A program made the position numbers and the translations under genes. From assembly GCF_002585305.1 (NCBI RefSeq), contig NZ_NUNF01000021.1, positions 1-64,000 of the forward strand: DNA of 64,000 nt, given 5' to 3'. Below the pieces are notes generated by a model. It made no database searches. It was not told the DNA's origin and saw only the letters and a list, made by a program, of their open reading frames with translations. The DNA is from Bacillus sp. AFS037270. Lineage in GTDB: Bacteria; Bacillota; Bacilli; Bacillales_B; DSM-18226. Of the stretch, positions 16,480-25,855 are shown one piece after another. Numbering within the stretch: position 1 is the stretch's first letter; each line of letters starts with the position of its first letter.

Positions 16480-17514
16480 GTGAATGAATTATTAGCTACT
16501 CCAAAATCGATGAAGAAGATTATCCTTCGTGGCATTCGTACAACTCTTTTAGAGCTGGGAAGTGCAACGAAACTTGATCTCAGCCATACATTAGAAATTA
16601 GTCTCCCAACAATTAGTAAGTTCCTAGCACAGATGGAGAAGGATGGGGAAATTATTTTAGTCGGTCTAGATGATTCTAGTGGTGGAAGAAGAGCAAAAAG
16701 ATATACATATAATCCTGAGTATGTGTTAGGTCTGGCCATATTTTTAGAGAAAACAGAGACGAATTATACAATTTTTAATTGTGTAGGAGAAGTAAAGGAA
16801 CAGGGGAAAGCTCCAAGTGTATTAATTGATGATGGTTTAAATTTATTAACAGAGTGCATTGAAAGCCTAATGACTAAATATCCCAAAATCGGTTCTATGG
16901 CAATTGGCGTTCCTGGTTCGGTTGATAATGGACGAATATTTTATATACCAGGATACGAGCAGTTTCAAAATTTTGATTTAAAAGGATACTACGAGGAACA
17001 TTTTTCTTTACCTGTTGTAGTCGAGAACGATATGAATGCGGCTGTCCTTGGATATCACAATACGAGAGGAATTAAGGACAAGCAATCGCTTATCTATTTG
17101 TATTCTGGTCAAAATGGCCCGGGGGCAGGAATTATGATAAATGGAGATGTAGTGCGTGGAAGTACTTTTTTCTCAGGAGAGGTTTCATTCGTCCCGCAGT
17201 ATAATGACCGAAATTTTCGGCAGGCTTTAGAAAATGGCAGTGGACCGAAAAAAATAAGGATCAGTGAGGATTATGAGATTGATGCATTTAGCAGATTAGT
17301 TGCCTCGTTTGTAGCGATCATTAACCCTCATACCATCATTTTTTGTAAAGATGATATTGAAAAAGTGGTATTAGACAAAATTGCCATTTGCAGCTCAAAA
17401 TATATCCCTTCAGAACATCTTCCAGAGCTTACAATAAGTGATTGGGAACAAGATTATTTATATGGATTACAGAGTCTTGGACTTGATCTTATGATGAATG
17501 GAGCAAGCAAGTAA
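16480..17514 (+). CDS. ROK-family transcriptional regulator (NagC/XylR type)
   Basis: About 344 residues. The N-terminal winged HTH is visible (TLLELGSATKLDLSHTLEIS, LPTISKFLAQMEKDG), followed by GGRRAKRYTYNPEYVLGLAI, which links to the ROK sugar-kinase-like fold. GVPGSVDNG, ENDMNAAVLG and GPGAGIMINGDVVRGS are the phosphate/sugar-site remnants. The cysteine zinc motif CxCGxxGCxE of typical ROK proteins is absent. The start is the GTG at 16480, 8 bases from AGGTGG; GTG 16468 overlaps that site. The adjacent MFS gene 46 bases downstream is its likely target, induced by a sugar. Confidence 0.87.
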   Translation: MNELLATPKSMKKIILRGIRTTLLELGSATKLDLSHTLEISLPTISKFLAQMEKDGEIILVGLDDSSGGRRAKRYTYNPEYVLGLAIFLEKTETNYTIFNCVGEVKEQGKAPSVLIDDGLNLLTECIESLMTKYPKIGSMAIGVPGSVDNGRIFYIPGYEQFQNFDLKGYYEEHFSLPVVVENDMNAAVLGYHNTRGIKDKQSLIYLYSGQNGPGAGIMINGDVVRGSTFFSGEVSFVPQYNDRNFRQALENGSGPKKIRISEDYEIDAFSRLVASFVAIINPHTIIFCKDDIEKVVLDKIAICSSKYIPSEHLPELTISDWEQDYLYGLQSLGLDLMMNGASK

Positions 17515-17560
17515 CATAAATCAAAAAGGACAACTAAATAATTAAAGGTGAGGTTTAACT

Positions 17561-18793
17561 ATGACAACATTCCTTTTAGTCATCATCTATTTGGCTTTTA
17601 TCAGCTTAGGTTTACCTGATTCATTGTTGGGGGCCGCGTGGCCTGTCATGCAATCGGACTTTGGGGCCCCACTTGAGACTGCCGGATTCCTTTTTATGAC
17701 GATTGCAGGTGGTACAATTATCTCCAGTTTAGCCAGCGGAAAGGTACTAAATAAGTTCGGGACTAGCAAAGTCACAACTGTCAGTGTCTTAATGACTGCT
17801 GGTGCTTTGCTAGGATTTCATTTTGCTCCATCGGTTGTTTGGTTATTTGTATGTGCCATACCACTTGGATTAGGTGCGGGAGCTGTCGATGCTGGATTAA
17901 ATGATTATGTTGCTACACATTATAAGGCACACCATATGAGTTGGTTACATTGTTTTTGGGGAGTCGGAGCCACTCTTGGTCCGATCATTATGGCTCAGTT
18001 TATTTCGGAACAAAATTCTTGGAGAAACGGATATTTTGCTATTTCTGGAATTCAGTTCGCGTTAGTTATCATCCTTTTCATCACACTGCCCCTCTGGAAT
18101 AGAGTGACAAGTAACAGCAATATTATTTTAAAAGAAGATCCGGAAGATTCAAAAGGTGAATTCTATGATGAAGATGCTAAAGATATAAAACCGTTACAAA
18201 TGAAAGGAGTTAAACTGTCTCTTGCAACCTTCTTGTTTTATTGTGGGGTTGAATCAACAGTGGGGCTTTGGGGAAGCAGCTATTTGGTAAATGTTAAGGA
18301 GTTACAAGTTGCACTTGCAGCACAATGGGTTTCCTTTTATTACGCAGGAATAACAATTGGTAGATTTATAACAGGCTTTATTACTTTTAAGATTAGTAAT
18401 CTTACTCTCATCCGGATGGGGCAAATAATAGCATTAGTCGGTGCTGCCCTTCTATTTCTCCCATTGCCGTCTACTTTCTCGCTTGTAGGTTTTATTATGA
18501 TTGGATTGGGATTAGCACCAATATTTCCATGTATGTTGCACGAGACACCAACACGTTTTGGGAAGAAGCATTCCAAGACGATTATGGGCTATCAAATGGC
18601 TGTTGCCTATACAGGTAGTACATTTATGCCGCCACTTCTTGGTTTCATTGCATCACATTCCACAATAGGAATCTTCCCATTTTGTATCTGTGTTTTAGTC
18701 GCAGCCATGCTCCTAAGTTCTGAAACATTGAATAACACACTAAAAAAGAAAAGTTTATTAAAGAGAAAAGATACCATCTCAAAAGTACTTTAA
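17561..18793 (+). CDS. MFS transporter, sugar-type, in operon with the ROK regulator
   Basis: 410 residues, 12 predicted helices with a long charged loop in the middle (residues ~190-220, KEDPEDSKGEFYDEDAKD). The N-terminal half holds LGLPDSLLGAAWPVMQSDFG and the second-loop motif GKVLNKFGTSKV; the YNDYVATHY.AHHMSWLHCFWG region after helix 4 is like the FucP/glucose-mannose MFS subfamily of Firmicutes. ATG start after AAAGGTGAGG. Partnered with a ROK regulator, it most likely imports a sugar; the particular sugar is unknown. Confidence 0.85.
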   Translation: MTTFLLVIIYLAFISLGLPDSLLGAAWPVMQSDFGAPLETAGFLFMTIAGGTIISSLASGKVLNKFGTSKVTTVSVLMTAGALLGFHFAPSVVWLFVCAIPLGLGAGAVDAGLNDYVATHYKAHHMSWLHCFWGVGATLGPIIMAQFISEQNSWRNGYFAISGIQFALVIILFITLPLWNRVTSNSNIILKEDPEDSKGEFYDEDAKDIKPLQMKGVKLSLATFLFYCGVESTVGLWGSSYLVNVKELQVALAAQWVSFYYAGITIGRFITGFITFKISNLTLIRMGQIIALVGAALLFLPLPSTFSLVGFIMIGLGLAPIFPCMLHETPTRFGKKHSKTIMGYQMAVAYTGSTFMPPLLGFIASHSTIGIFPFCICVLVAAMLLSSETLNNTLKKKSLLKRKDTISKVL

Positions 18794-18874
18794 TAATGTG
18801 AGTGGTCGTTTCAAATAGTTTGTTGGAGCATTATTATTCTAACCCCCGAGGTTTTGGTTTAAGACATAATTATG

Positions 18875-18905
18875 AAAGGACCACAATATTTGTGGCCCTT
18901 TTTTG
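18875..18905 (+). terminator. Terminator of the ROK-MFS operon
   Basis: AAAGG.CCACA-ATATT-TGTGG.CCTTT followed by TTTT. Confidence 0.85.
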
Positions 18906-18914
18906 CGTTCAAGA

Positions 18915-19343
18915 TCAAAGATGGTGTCTAAAGATTGCCTTATCCAAGAAAGAGGCAAATAAGATCCCCACCGTATAGCGAATAAGATCCACGGTTAGAT
19001 AGCCTTTGCCTAACACCAGTGCACCGAGCCATGTACTGCGAATCTGATTGATCCAGTCTGCCTGGTACAATTGAGAGATTTCAATGCCGAAGCTAAATAA
19101 TAAACTGAACAAGATGCTTAGAGATATCTGCTTCCTTGGAAGTAGGAAACGAAATCCAAAATAGACCATCATGGACCACAGCGCATCGCCGGCATTGTCC
19201 GCTAGAAATAAAGGTAAATCGTTACTGTATTTTCGAGAAGCAAGGCCTAAAAAAATCACAGTCACAGCAGAAATAAGATAGTTTTTCCTCAAGCTACGGG
19301 TAAATTCGTTAGTAGATGAAAATTTAGTAGCCAACTGAATCAC
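18915..19343 (-). CDS. DUF2809 membrane protein
   Basis: 142 residues with four membrane helices. Family landmarks: LGLASRKYSNDLPLFLADNA, GDALWSMMVYFGFRFLLP, FGIEISQLYQADWINQIRST and LGALVLGKGYLTVDLIRYTVG. DUF2809 proteins have no established function; the fold suggests a VanZ-like four-helix membrane protein. The gene is convergent with the MFS operon upstream. A decayed copy of its 5' end and leader is found at 45563-45670. Confidence 0.85.
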   Translation of the reverse strand: MIQLATKFSSTNEFTRSLRKNYLISAVTVIFLGLASRKYSNDLPLFLADNAGDALWSMMVYFGFRFLLPRKQISLSILFSLLFSFGIEISQLYQADWINQIRSTWLGALVLGKGYLTVDLIRYTVGILFASFLDKAIFRHHL

Positions 19344-19399
19344 TCTTTAAAATTTATTTTGTCTACTATTATATCAGCAAATTTGTTTAATACTTCATA

Positions 19400-19490
19400 A
19401 ATGGACCAAAAGAGCAGATGCAAGCGGGCAAAATGTTCTTCATAACCGGAATGTAGTCCAAAAGACCAGATGCAAGTGGCCCCCATAATA
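19400..19490 (+). repeat. Two tandem ~52-bp units of a dispersed repeat
   Basis: ATGGACCAAAAGAGCAGATG and then, about 52 bases on, TAGTCCAAAAGACCAGATGC head two similar units, the first containing TTCTTCATAACCGGAATGTAG. The same unit recurs at 30990-31085 (AGTCCAAAAGACCAGAAGC...GTCCTTCATAAACGAGATGA). No coding sense. Confidence 0.6.
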
Positions 19491-19648
19491 CATATGAAGG
19501 AAATAAATCGAATTAATCGAATGAGTCTCCGATTACAAAAGGAACTTGCAATATATTGGGAAAATTTTAGAAATTTAAACAAGATTAACATTAGGCTAAC
19601 ATTGGTGTGGTATTTTATGGAGGAATACACAAAAAAGGAGTGATCGTT

Positions 19649-21292
19649 ATTAAACGTCGGAGCTTTTCCATTTTATCATTTGTGCTTCTGCTTTTGTCTT
19701 CATCACTGTTTTATATTACACCATTCGCTTCAGCCGAAAATGCACTTGATCCAGCGCCACAACTTCAGCCAGTGGGAACTGCGAATGGAAAGAAAATTTT
19801 ATTTGATAATACACACGGCCAAACAGCCGGTGCTGCAGACTGGGTATTGGACGGGGGATTCTCCGATTTTGCCAATGCTTTAGCATCCAAAGGCTACTAT
19901 GCAAAAGAGCTGCGAAAATCTACTCCGATCACTTATGAAGATTTACAAGGCTATAATGTGTTCATCATAGGTGAGGCAAATATCCCTTACAAGGCGTCTG
20001 AGCAGGCAGCGATGATCCAATATGTACAAAATGGTGGGAGTATCTTTTTTATAGGGGATCATTATAATGCAGATCGCAACAAAAATCGCTGGGATGCATC
20101 AGAAGTATTCAATGGCTATCGTCGCGGTGCCTATTCAAATCCAAGCAAAGGGATGACGACAGAGGAGGCTTCGTCTGCAGCCATGCAGGGGGTAACAGGG
20201 TCGGACTGGCTGGCCTCAAACTTCGGAATCCGTTTCCGATATAATGCCATTGGCGACGTAACAGCGAACGATATCGTCACGCCAAGTCAAGCCTTCGGTA
20301 TTACGTCGGGTGTCTCGACCGTTGCCATGCATGCAGGTTCAACGTTAGCCATTACGGACCCTAACAAGGCAAAAGGGATTGTCTATCTTCCGAAAACAAC
20401 GGCAGCCTGGGGAAGTGCAGTCGATCAAGGAGTCTATAATGGCGGCGGAAGAGCGGAGGGACCTTATGCGGCGGTTTCCAAGTTAGGATTAGGTAAAGCA
20501 GCGTTTATCGGTGATTCTTCTCCGGTTGAAGATGCTACTCCAAAATATTTACGTGAGGAAACAGGTTCAATTAAGACAACCTACGATGGTTTTAAAGAAC
20601 AAACTGATAGTACTTTACTAGTGAATATCGTCGATTGGTTAGCAAAGCAGGAAAGTTATACAGCTTTATCTCAGGTTAGCGGATTGCTACTCGATCAGCC
20701 AACAACTTTATTATCGATGGAAAACCCGCAGACATCCACTGAACCGGTTGCTGAACCATGGGCAGCCCCAGCTACTGGCTATAAATGGTATGATCCTTCT
20801 ACTTTTAAGTCCGGATCATATGGCTATGGTTCCAGCGGAGGAACAGGTCGGACAACTACCAGCTTAACTGAAAAGTTTGAGTCCGGTACGAAAACCGCCT
20901 ACACATCAGGTAATGTTACGCTTGCGAGTGGATCTTGGTATTTTGATAATGCTCTCATTGGGAATTTATCTAGTGATAAGAAAACAGGCTTGCAGTCTGC
21001 ACGTGTTCGAGCAGCCGGAGCACTTACCATGAATTTTAATGTGAGCGGAGCCAAAAGCATCCAAATATCCCATGCTAATTTCGGCAGTGACAGCGGGGCG
21101 AATTGGCAGCTACAGATGTCGACCAATAGTGGCTCAACATGGACAAATGTTGGTAGTACAAATACTAGCTCCTCCACATTAAGTGTTAAAACCTTTACCA
21201 TTTCCCAAACGGCCCCTGTCCGATTCAGGATTGTCGTTTCAGGTACAACGGGCAGTCGACTCAATTTCGATGATATTGTGATAGGTAATTAA
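19649..21292 (+). CDS. Secreted protein with GATase1-like domain and C-terminal beta-rich module
   Basis: About 547 residues. A signal peptide is clear: basic IKRRS, hydrophobic FSILSFVLLLLSSSLFYI, then ASA-EN cleavage. Residues ~40-350 form a class-I-glutamine-amidotransferase-like fold (KILFDNTHGQTAGAADWVLD, YNVFIIGEANIPY, GGSIFFIGDHYNADRNKNRW, GKAAFIGDSSPVED). After a Ser/Gly linker the last ~140 residues are a beta-sandwich (LTEKFESGTKTAY...LNFDDIVIG) of the kind on secreted nucleases and other exoenzymes. The only good ribosome site (AAAGGAG, 19634-19640) is 8 bases from ATT 19649; an in-frame GTG at 19607 has no site. The start may thus be AUU, or GTG 19640. Enzymatic activity unknown. 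Confidence 0.75.
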   Translation: MKRRSFSILSFVLLLLSSSLFYITPFASAENALDPAPQLQPVGTANGKKILFDNTHGQTAGAADWVLDGGFSDFANALASKGYYAKELRKSTPITYEDLQGYNVFIIGEANIPYKASEQAAMIQYVQNGGSIFFIGDHYNADRNKNRWDASEVFNGYRRGAYSNPSKGMTTEEASSAAMQGVTGSDWLASNFGIRFRYNAIGDVTANDIVTPSQAFGITSGVSTVAMHAGSTLAITDPNKAKGIVYLPKTTAAWGSAVDQGVYNGGGRAEGPYAAVSKLGLGKAAFIGDSSPVEDATPKYLREETGSIKTTYDGFKEQTDSTLLVNIVDWLAKQESYTALSQVSGLLLDQPTTLLSMENPQTSTEPVAEPWAAPATGYKWYDPSTFKSGSYGYGSSGGTGRTTTSLTEKFESGTKTAYTSGNVTLASGSWYFDNALIGNLSSDKKTGLQSARVRAAGALTMNFNVSGAKSIQISHANFGSDSGANWQLQMSTNSGSTWTNVGSTNTSSSTLSVKTFTISQTAPVRFRIVVSGTTGSRLNFDDIVIGN

Positions 21293-21313
21293 TTAACATT
21301 TTAGCTATGCTAA

Positions 21314-21352
21314 TCCCGAATGGTTGGACAAAACTAACTATTCGGGGTTTTT
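21314..21352 (+). terminator. Terminator of the secreted protein gene
   Basis: CCCGAATGGTT / AACTATTCGGG stem (one G-U pair), then GTTTTT. Confidence 0.85.
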
Positions 21353-21398
21353 ATAGAAAAATCTTAGTATTGTTATGGAATTAGATATCCACTTATAG

Positions 21399-21440
21399 AA
21401 AAAGACAGCCTATATTAATTTACTAGGCTGTCTTTTTTTT
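21399..21440. terminator. Bidirectional terminator
   Basis: AAAAGACAGCCTA / TAGGCTGTCTTTT with 12-base loop, T runs on both strands, between convergent genes. Confidence 0.88.
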
Positions 21441-21443
21441 TTT

Positions 21444-22175
21444 TTATTTACCAATAAATTCCTGTACCCAATAATTACCTTGAGCGACATAACCAACGCC
21501 AATATAGTTGTAGTTCGGGCTGAGAATGTTTTTGCGGTGACCCTCACTATTCATCCATGCATTGACAACTTCCTGAGGTGTTTGCTGTCCCTGGGCGATA
21601 TTCTCACCAGCATAATTATATGTAATGCCAAATTTTTTCATCATATCAAAAGGAGATCCGTAAGTCGGACTAGTGTGGCTAAAATAATTGTTTGCCGACA
21701 TATCACGCGCTTTTTCGTGTGCCATTTTGCTCAAGTTAATATCCACTTTAAGCGCTGGTAAGCCATTTTTTGCTCGTTCTTGATTCGTTAAATCAACAAC
21801 TTTTTGTTCAAAAGCACTTAATGTGCTGGTTGTTGATGTCGTATTGGTTGTTCCTGCTGTTGACTGTTGTACTGGCTTCGTGCTTACGGTTTGGGCTTGC
21901 TGAGTACCAGCTTGTGTTGGCTGTTGGGCTGTTGGAGCAGGCGGGGTCTGAGCCGGTTGCTTTTCGGAAACGGAAGTTTGAGAGTTCCATCCCATTTTAC
22001 TTAAATAGGCTTCTACCATTCTATTAATCTCTTCGGAATTTACATTTGTTCCTTGGGTTGAATACATTTTCTCCTGTACAGGGGCAGTAGATGAATGATC
22101 TTGATTTAGTGTAGGATTAGCCCCAAATAAGGCACCTGAGGCGGCTATAGTAAGAATTGTTTTACTCAATAACAT
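21444..22175 (-). CDS. CAP/SCP-domain secreted protein (YkwD-like)
   Basis: 243 residues. An N-terminal hydrophobic segment (ILTIAASGALFGANP) serves as signal peptide. Residues ~65-120 are a Pro/Thr/Gln-rich linker (QTPPAPTAQQPTQAGTQQAQ). The C-terminal CAP domain (residues ~125-243) has LTNQERAKNGLPALKVD, ARDMSANNYFSHTSPTYGSP, GENIAQGQQTPQEVVNAWMN, SEGHRKNILSPNYNYIGVGY. These carry the His and Glu positions of the CAP cavity. Bacillus homologues are exported or spore-associated and of unknown activity. ATG start after AGGAGG. It is convergent with the secreted GATase-like gene. Confidence 0.9.
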   Translation of the reverse strand: MLLSKTILTIAASGALFGANPTLNQDHSSTAPVQEKMYSTQGTNVNSEEINRMVEAYLSKMGWNSQTSVSEKQPAQTPPAPTAQQPTQAGTQQAQTVSTKPVQQSTAGTTNTTSTTSTLSAFEQKVVDLTNQERAKNGLPALKVDINLSKMAHEKARDMSANNYFSHTSPTYGSPFDMMKKFGITYNYAGENIAQGQQTPQEVVNAWMNSEGHRKNILSPNYNYIGVGYVAQGNYWVQEFIGK

Positions 22176-22540
22176 GTTAAGATCCTCCTGTCATGAATGA
22201 TTACTAGTGAACACATGTATATACTAGCATATGATTTTTGTCATATTTCTGGCATGATTTTACAATCAGTAAAATACTAGGGAATCTTATTTTAATAAAA
22301 CCACTTAAGAAACCTTGTATATGATGACTTTTGGCCATTTTCTAAAAAGGATTAATCAACCCTAATATTTTGATAAAATGGAAAAAATTAAATTGGAATA
22401 AAAGGTTGACAGCCTTTCGCATTTCAGAGTTTTTTTACACATATTTCAGCTGCGTATCAAAGCTTACAGAGAAGTCTACAAGAAGAATGAGATGGGTTTA
22501 ACATAGGAAAAATCTAAAATAGTTGCCAGCTTATATGTAT
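22176..22540. other. Intergenic region upstream of the CAP gene
   Basis: AT-rich. The promoter of the CAP gene must lie at its left side. Otherwise I see nothing supported; short frames here are unconvincing. Confidence 0.35.
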
Positions 22541-22580
22541 TTAAAAAGCCACTTGTGAAATTGAATACATCACAAATGGC
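22541..22580 (-). terminator. Terminator of the DUF1259 gene
   Basis: GCCA.TTGTGA / TCACAA.TGGC stem (GCCACTTGTGA...TCACAAATGGC); on the minus strand followed by CTTTTTAAA. Confidence 0.75.
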
Positions 22581-22587
22581 TCCCATT

Positions 22588-23034
22588 TTATAACAAACCA
22601 ACTTCTCTAGCTGCTTCAAAACTGTTTCTAGCAAACGTAAACGGATCTCCAACATTCTCCCAGTGCATATACATTAGTCTTGGGTTTTCAAAAAGCCAAT
22701 GGTTATGAACAGCCGTAACTGTAATTCCTCTTCGGCGTAATGCAGTTAGGAAAGGATTAATTTCTCTTTGGAGTATAACTGTTTCTCCTAAATTCAGCGT
22801 TCTTCCGCCAATGTTGTTTTCGAAGGATAATGCGAATGGAAGCGCAAGAGGGGATTGGGTACGACGACCTAAAATAGTAGCATTAATATTACGAAGACGT
22901 TGCACAACACAGACAGGGGCTGAAGTAATAACCTCTCCTCCAATAATATCTGCAAGTTGCTGGCAAGTTGAAGTATTCCTTCTAGCCATATTCCTTTGAT
23001 TATTTGCAGTTCTTCTTCTTGAATTGTCATCCAT
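22588..23034 (-). CDS. DUF1259 (LppY/LpqO-like) domain protein
   Basis: At least 148 residues. The core VTAVHNHWLFENPRLMYMHW, preceded by EINPFLTALRRRGITV and followed by DPFTFARNSFEAAREVG, is the DUF1259 pattern. Its His-rich HNH...H resembles metal-binding LppY/LpqO proteins. The start is doubtful: the listed ATG has no ribosome site, and the same frame stays open upstream to a TAG near 23140, adding an Asp/Asn/Phe-rich stretch (FDNSENQNFSRIFDTNFNVN). The true start may be a non-ATG codon there, or the 5' end may have decayed. No signal peptide is evident. Function unknown. Confidence 0.7.
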   Translation of the reverse strand: MDDNSRRRTANNQRNMARRNTSTCQQLADIIGGEVITSAPVCVVQRLRNINATILGRRTQSPLALPFALSFENNIGGRTLNLGETVILQREINPFLTALRRRGITVTAVHNHWLFENPRLMYMHWENVGDPFTFARNSFEAAREVGLL

Positions 23035-23327
23035 ATTCGGGTCAAAATCAAAATCGAACTCATCATTAACATTAAAATTTGTATCAAAAATTCTTGAGAA
23101 ATTTTGATTTTCTGAGTTATCAAACTCTCTTGGCTGGCAAAAAACCTATTTTGAATAATAGTTGTAAGATTTTTTACGAAAAGCAGTAAATTACAACGTA
23201 ACCTTACTAAGATAAGTGTTTGCTATTGTATATCTAATAATGAAAGAACATGCCTTATTTTTAAGTGAGGGGTTTAGTCGAAAGGATACCGAATTAATTT
23301 AACAAACAGATAGATTTCATTATTATT

Positions 23328-23650
23328 TTGAACAACAGGAAAAAGGTGTATCAAGTTCAAAACAGTGTGGGCTTAGGAAGAAAATTGAACGAAGAAAGTA
23401 TTGAGTTGGTACATGGTTTTCGTAATTTTAAAAGAAATCTTTTAATCCTTATCATAAATTGGAAAATAAGTGGATTTAATTTTCCGTTATTAGTGGACCA
23501 TATTGCAAAGGAAGCGAAGTATTTTATAAGGAAACCAACAAAGTTTAATTAGGGAGTATATTAGCTCCAATACAGGATGCCAATTTTTCTGGGATGAAGA
23601 CGGAAAATACCATTTTCTTAAGTCGAAGTCTATGCTGGAAAAGTAAACAA
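23328..23650 (+). pseudogene. Possible relic of a DUF2935-type protein
   Basis: One frame carries EESIELVHGFRNFKRNLLIL and FPLLVDHIAKEAKYFIRKPT, then TAG. The DHIxxEAxYF motif and preceding helix recall DUF2935 (mainly Bacillus and clostridial helical proteins). A following frame ends FWDEDGKYHFLKSKSMLEK. There is no ribosome site and the frames do not join, so this is at best a decayed piece. The rest of 23140-23770 shows nothing else. Confidence 0.3.
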
Positions 23651-23775
23651 TCTCCGAGGCTCAATTTCCTATTGATTTTCAGAGATTGTTTGAAAATAAC
23701 CGGTAATATTCACTTAGCCATAAGGATGAGTGTTTACTTTCTTTTGCCGAGTGGGCAAACTTTTTTATTCTTCTT

Positions 23776-25830
23776 CTAAATGGAGTTACTTGTCTTTCTT
23801 AAATAACACGCTAGTTGCAGTTTAAGAATGTCTTCTGTATCCGTCAGAGAAATGTTCAGGATTTCTTCAATTTTTTTAAGTCTTTTATATAAAGTATTAA
23901 CATGAATATGAAGCAATTGTGCAGTTTTTCCCGGTGTTCGGTCATTTTCCATATATACAAGCAGTGTTTGTTCTAGCATTAAGCTTTGATCATTTTCTGT
24001 TTGAAGCGGAAGGAAGACTTCATTAATAAATGCATTTAATTCTTCATTCGGATGATTAATAAACAGGCGGTTAATGCCAATTTCTTCAAAGTTCATGATA
24101 CCCGTTAATCTTTTCGATACAAGATAGGTGATGGCCTTGTCAGCTTCCGTATAGCTTTTTTGGATTGAATTAAGCTCTTGATAGGATGAACCTACCCCGA
24201 TTTTTATGTCCCCCTCATATAAGTACTTCCAGCTCGTTTGAATGTTTTTAAGATTACTTAACAGATAGTTTTTCTGGCTATGAGTTGAAAATTGACAAAG
24301 CATCGTAATTTTATTCCGATATCCAAAAATGATTGGAGTATAATCATGAAAACGCTCTTTGATGAGTGAGATAAGTTTATGGACTTGTATATGTGTAAAC
24401 TGGATATCCATGTGTGATGGAATATGAATTAAAATGACTAGATTATTAGATGCTAGATCAAGACCAAGTTCAACTGCTTTTTGTGTTAATAAATAATTTT
24501 CTTTACATTGCAGAAAATCATGAAATAAATCATGGGTTTTTTGATAATAGGACTCAGTCAGTGTGTGTTTTCGGATCATTTCCAATGCAATGATTGAACT
24601 AGCTTGTTCTAAAATCATTTTATCTAAAGGCAATAGATCTCCTTCATTCACTTCTACAATGATCAAACCAAAAGGTACATCAATAGCTATTATGGGATGA
24701 ATATATAAAAGCTTTTCCTGTCCTGAAACTTGTAAAAAATGAAAAGAAGGGTCTTGGCAGTGGGTAATGATTCTCTTTAACTCGTTCGGAAACTCTGACA
24801 ACCATTCACCAGGACTTGAAAACAGTTGATCCTCAGAAAAATCAAAGATGATCAACGGCTTATGGATCAGTTTAAATAATTCATTAACGATGAATTTCAA
24901 CCCTTTACTTTGGAGGGATATTTTAATAAAGGTGTCATGGATTCTATCACGTTGGACGAGCAGCTGATTATGTTTCTTAAGATCATGGAACAATTTTGAA
25001 TTTTTAAGAGCAATCGAAACTTGGTCAGAGAAACTTTCTAGCAATTGCTGATCCTCTTTTGTCAAAAGGGAAGTGAGACCATTCTGATAAATAATCAACA
25101 CACATAAAGTTTGTTCTTCCACCTTTATTGGTACTGAAATAATCGATTGCACTGTCTCAAATTGATAGGAATTAAGCAGGTGTTGAAGATTTTCAGATGA
25201 CATCGTTGCTGATTCTCTGAGAATATCATCCATCGTTGTCAATCTAATCGATTGATTTGTTTGAAACGTTTTTCCAATGATGCCTTCCCCAATGTTCATC
25301 TTCATATTTTTTATTTCTTCGCTCGGCCCTCCAGCCCATGCCTTAGGAATTAGTTTGCCTAAATCACCGTCATACATCCACAATACCCCCATATCCGCAA
25401 TGGGAATAACAGATAAAGCATTTTCAAGGATTTTTGTTAACAGGAAGTCTAAATCTTCTAAAATAGATATATCACGGATACTTTCTATAAGTTTGTTCCG
25501 AATATGTTTCTCTCTTTCTAGCATTAATTGTAAGTAATATAGGTCCACAAGTAATGTAAGGTGTTCCACGTCACTGCTTTCCAACGTTTTAGCTCCTGCC
25601 GTTCTCAGAACTATGGTGGAGTGACCAGGGTAGTGGAAATAAGTCTCGTTATATTCCGAATTAGCTATAATTGTATTATTACCTTGGATCGTTGGGGAAG
25701 GAGTCTTATCATTGAATTGATAAGAAAAAACGCGAGAAAAATCTAATCCATTAATACTATGCCATAACTGATAACTAGAAAGACGACATTGTTTTATCAA
25801 ATACCGTTGAATCGTCATCAATGAGTCCAT
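23776..25830 (-). CDS. GAF-domain transcriptional regulator with PucR/CdaR-type HTH
   Basis: 684 residues, cytoplasmic. Residues ~120-280 form a GAF domain (ILENALSVIPIADMGVLWMY, GEGIIGKTFQTNQSIRL, ISVPIKVEEQTLCVLIIY). A second sensor-like region spans ~310-420. The C-terminal ~70 residues are the HTH_30 of PucR/CdaR proteins: LLVYMENDRTPGKTAQLLHI, HVNTLYKRLKKIEEIL. It is transcribed divergently from the MFS-amidohydrolase-serine dehydratase operon 132 bases away, with an inverted repeat in between, and so is probably its substrate-responsive activator. The GAF domain may bind the transported compound or a product. ATG start after AGGAGG. Confidence 0.85.
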   Translation of the reverse strand: MDSLMTIQRYLIKQCRLSSYQLWHSINGLDFSRVFSYQFNDKTPSPTIQGNNTIIANSEYNETYFHYPGHSTIVLRTAGAKTLESSDVEHLTLLVDLYYLQLMLEREKHIRNKLIESIRDISILEDLDFLLTKILENALSVIPIADMGVLWMYDGDLGKLIPKAWAGGPSEEIKNMKMNIGEGIIGKTFQTNQSIRLTTMDDILRESATMSSENLQHLLNSYQFETVQSIISVPIKVEEQTLCVLIIYQNGLTSLLTKEDQQLLESFSDQVSIALKNSKLFHDLKKHNQLLVQRDRIHDTFIKISLQSKGLKFIVNELFKLIHKPLIIFDFSEDQLFSSPGEWLSEFPNELKRIITHCQDPSFHFLQVSGQEKLLYIHPIIAIDVPFGLIIVEVNEGDLLPLDKMILEQASSIIALEMIRKHTLTESYYQKTHDLFHDFLQCKENYLLTQKAVELGLDLASNNLVILIHIPSHMDIQFTHIQVHKLISLIKERFHDYTPIIFGYRNKITMLCQFSTHSQKNYLLSNLKNIQTSWKYLYEGDIKIGVGSSYQELNSIQKSYTEADKAITYLVSKRLTGIMNFEEIGINRLFINHPNEELNAFINEVFLPLQTENDQSLMLEQTLLVYMENDRTPGKTAQLLHIHVNTLYKRLKKIEEILNISLTDTEDILKLQLACYLRKTSNSI

Positions 25831-25855
25831 ATGAATCCTCCTATTACGAGTGGAT

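Noticed and set aside
19400..19490. Repeat units considered as a CRISPR array
   Set aside because: Only two diverged units of ~52 bases with no unique spacers of constant length and no cas genes nearby.
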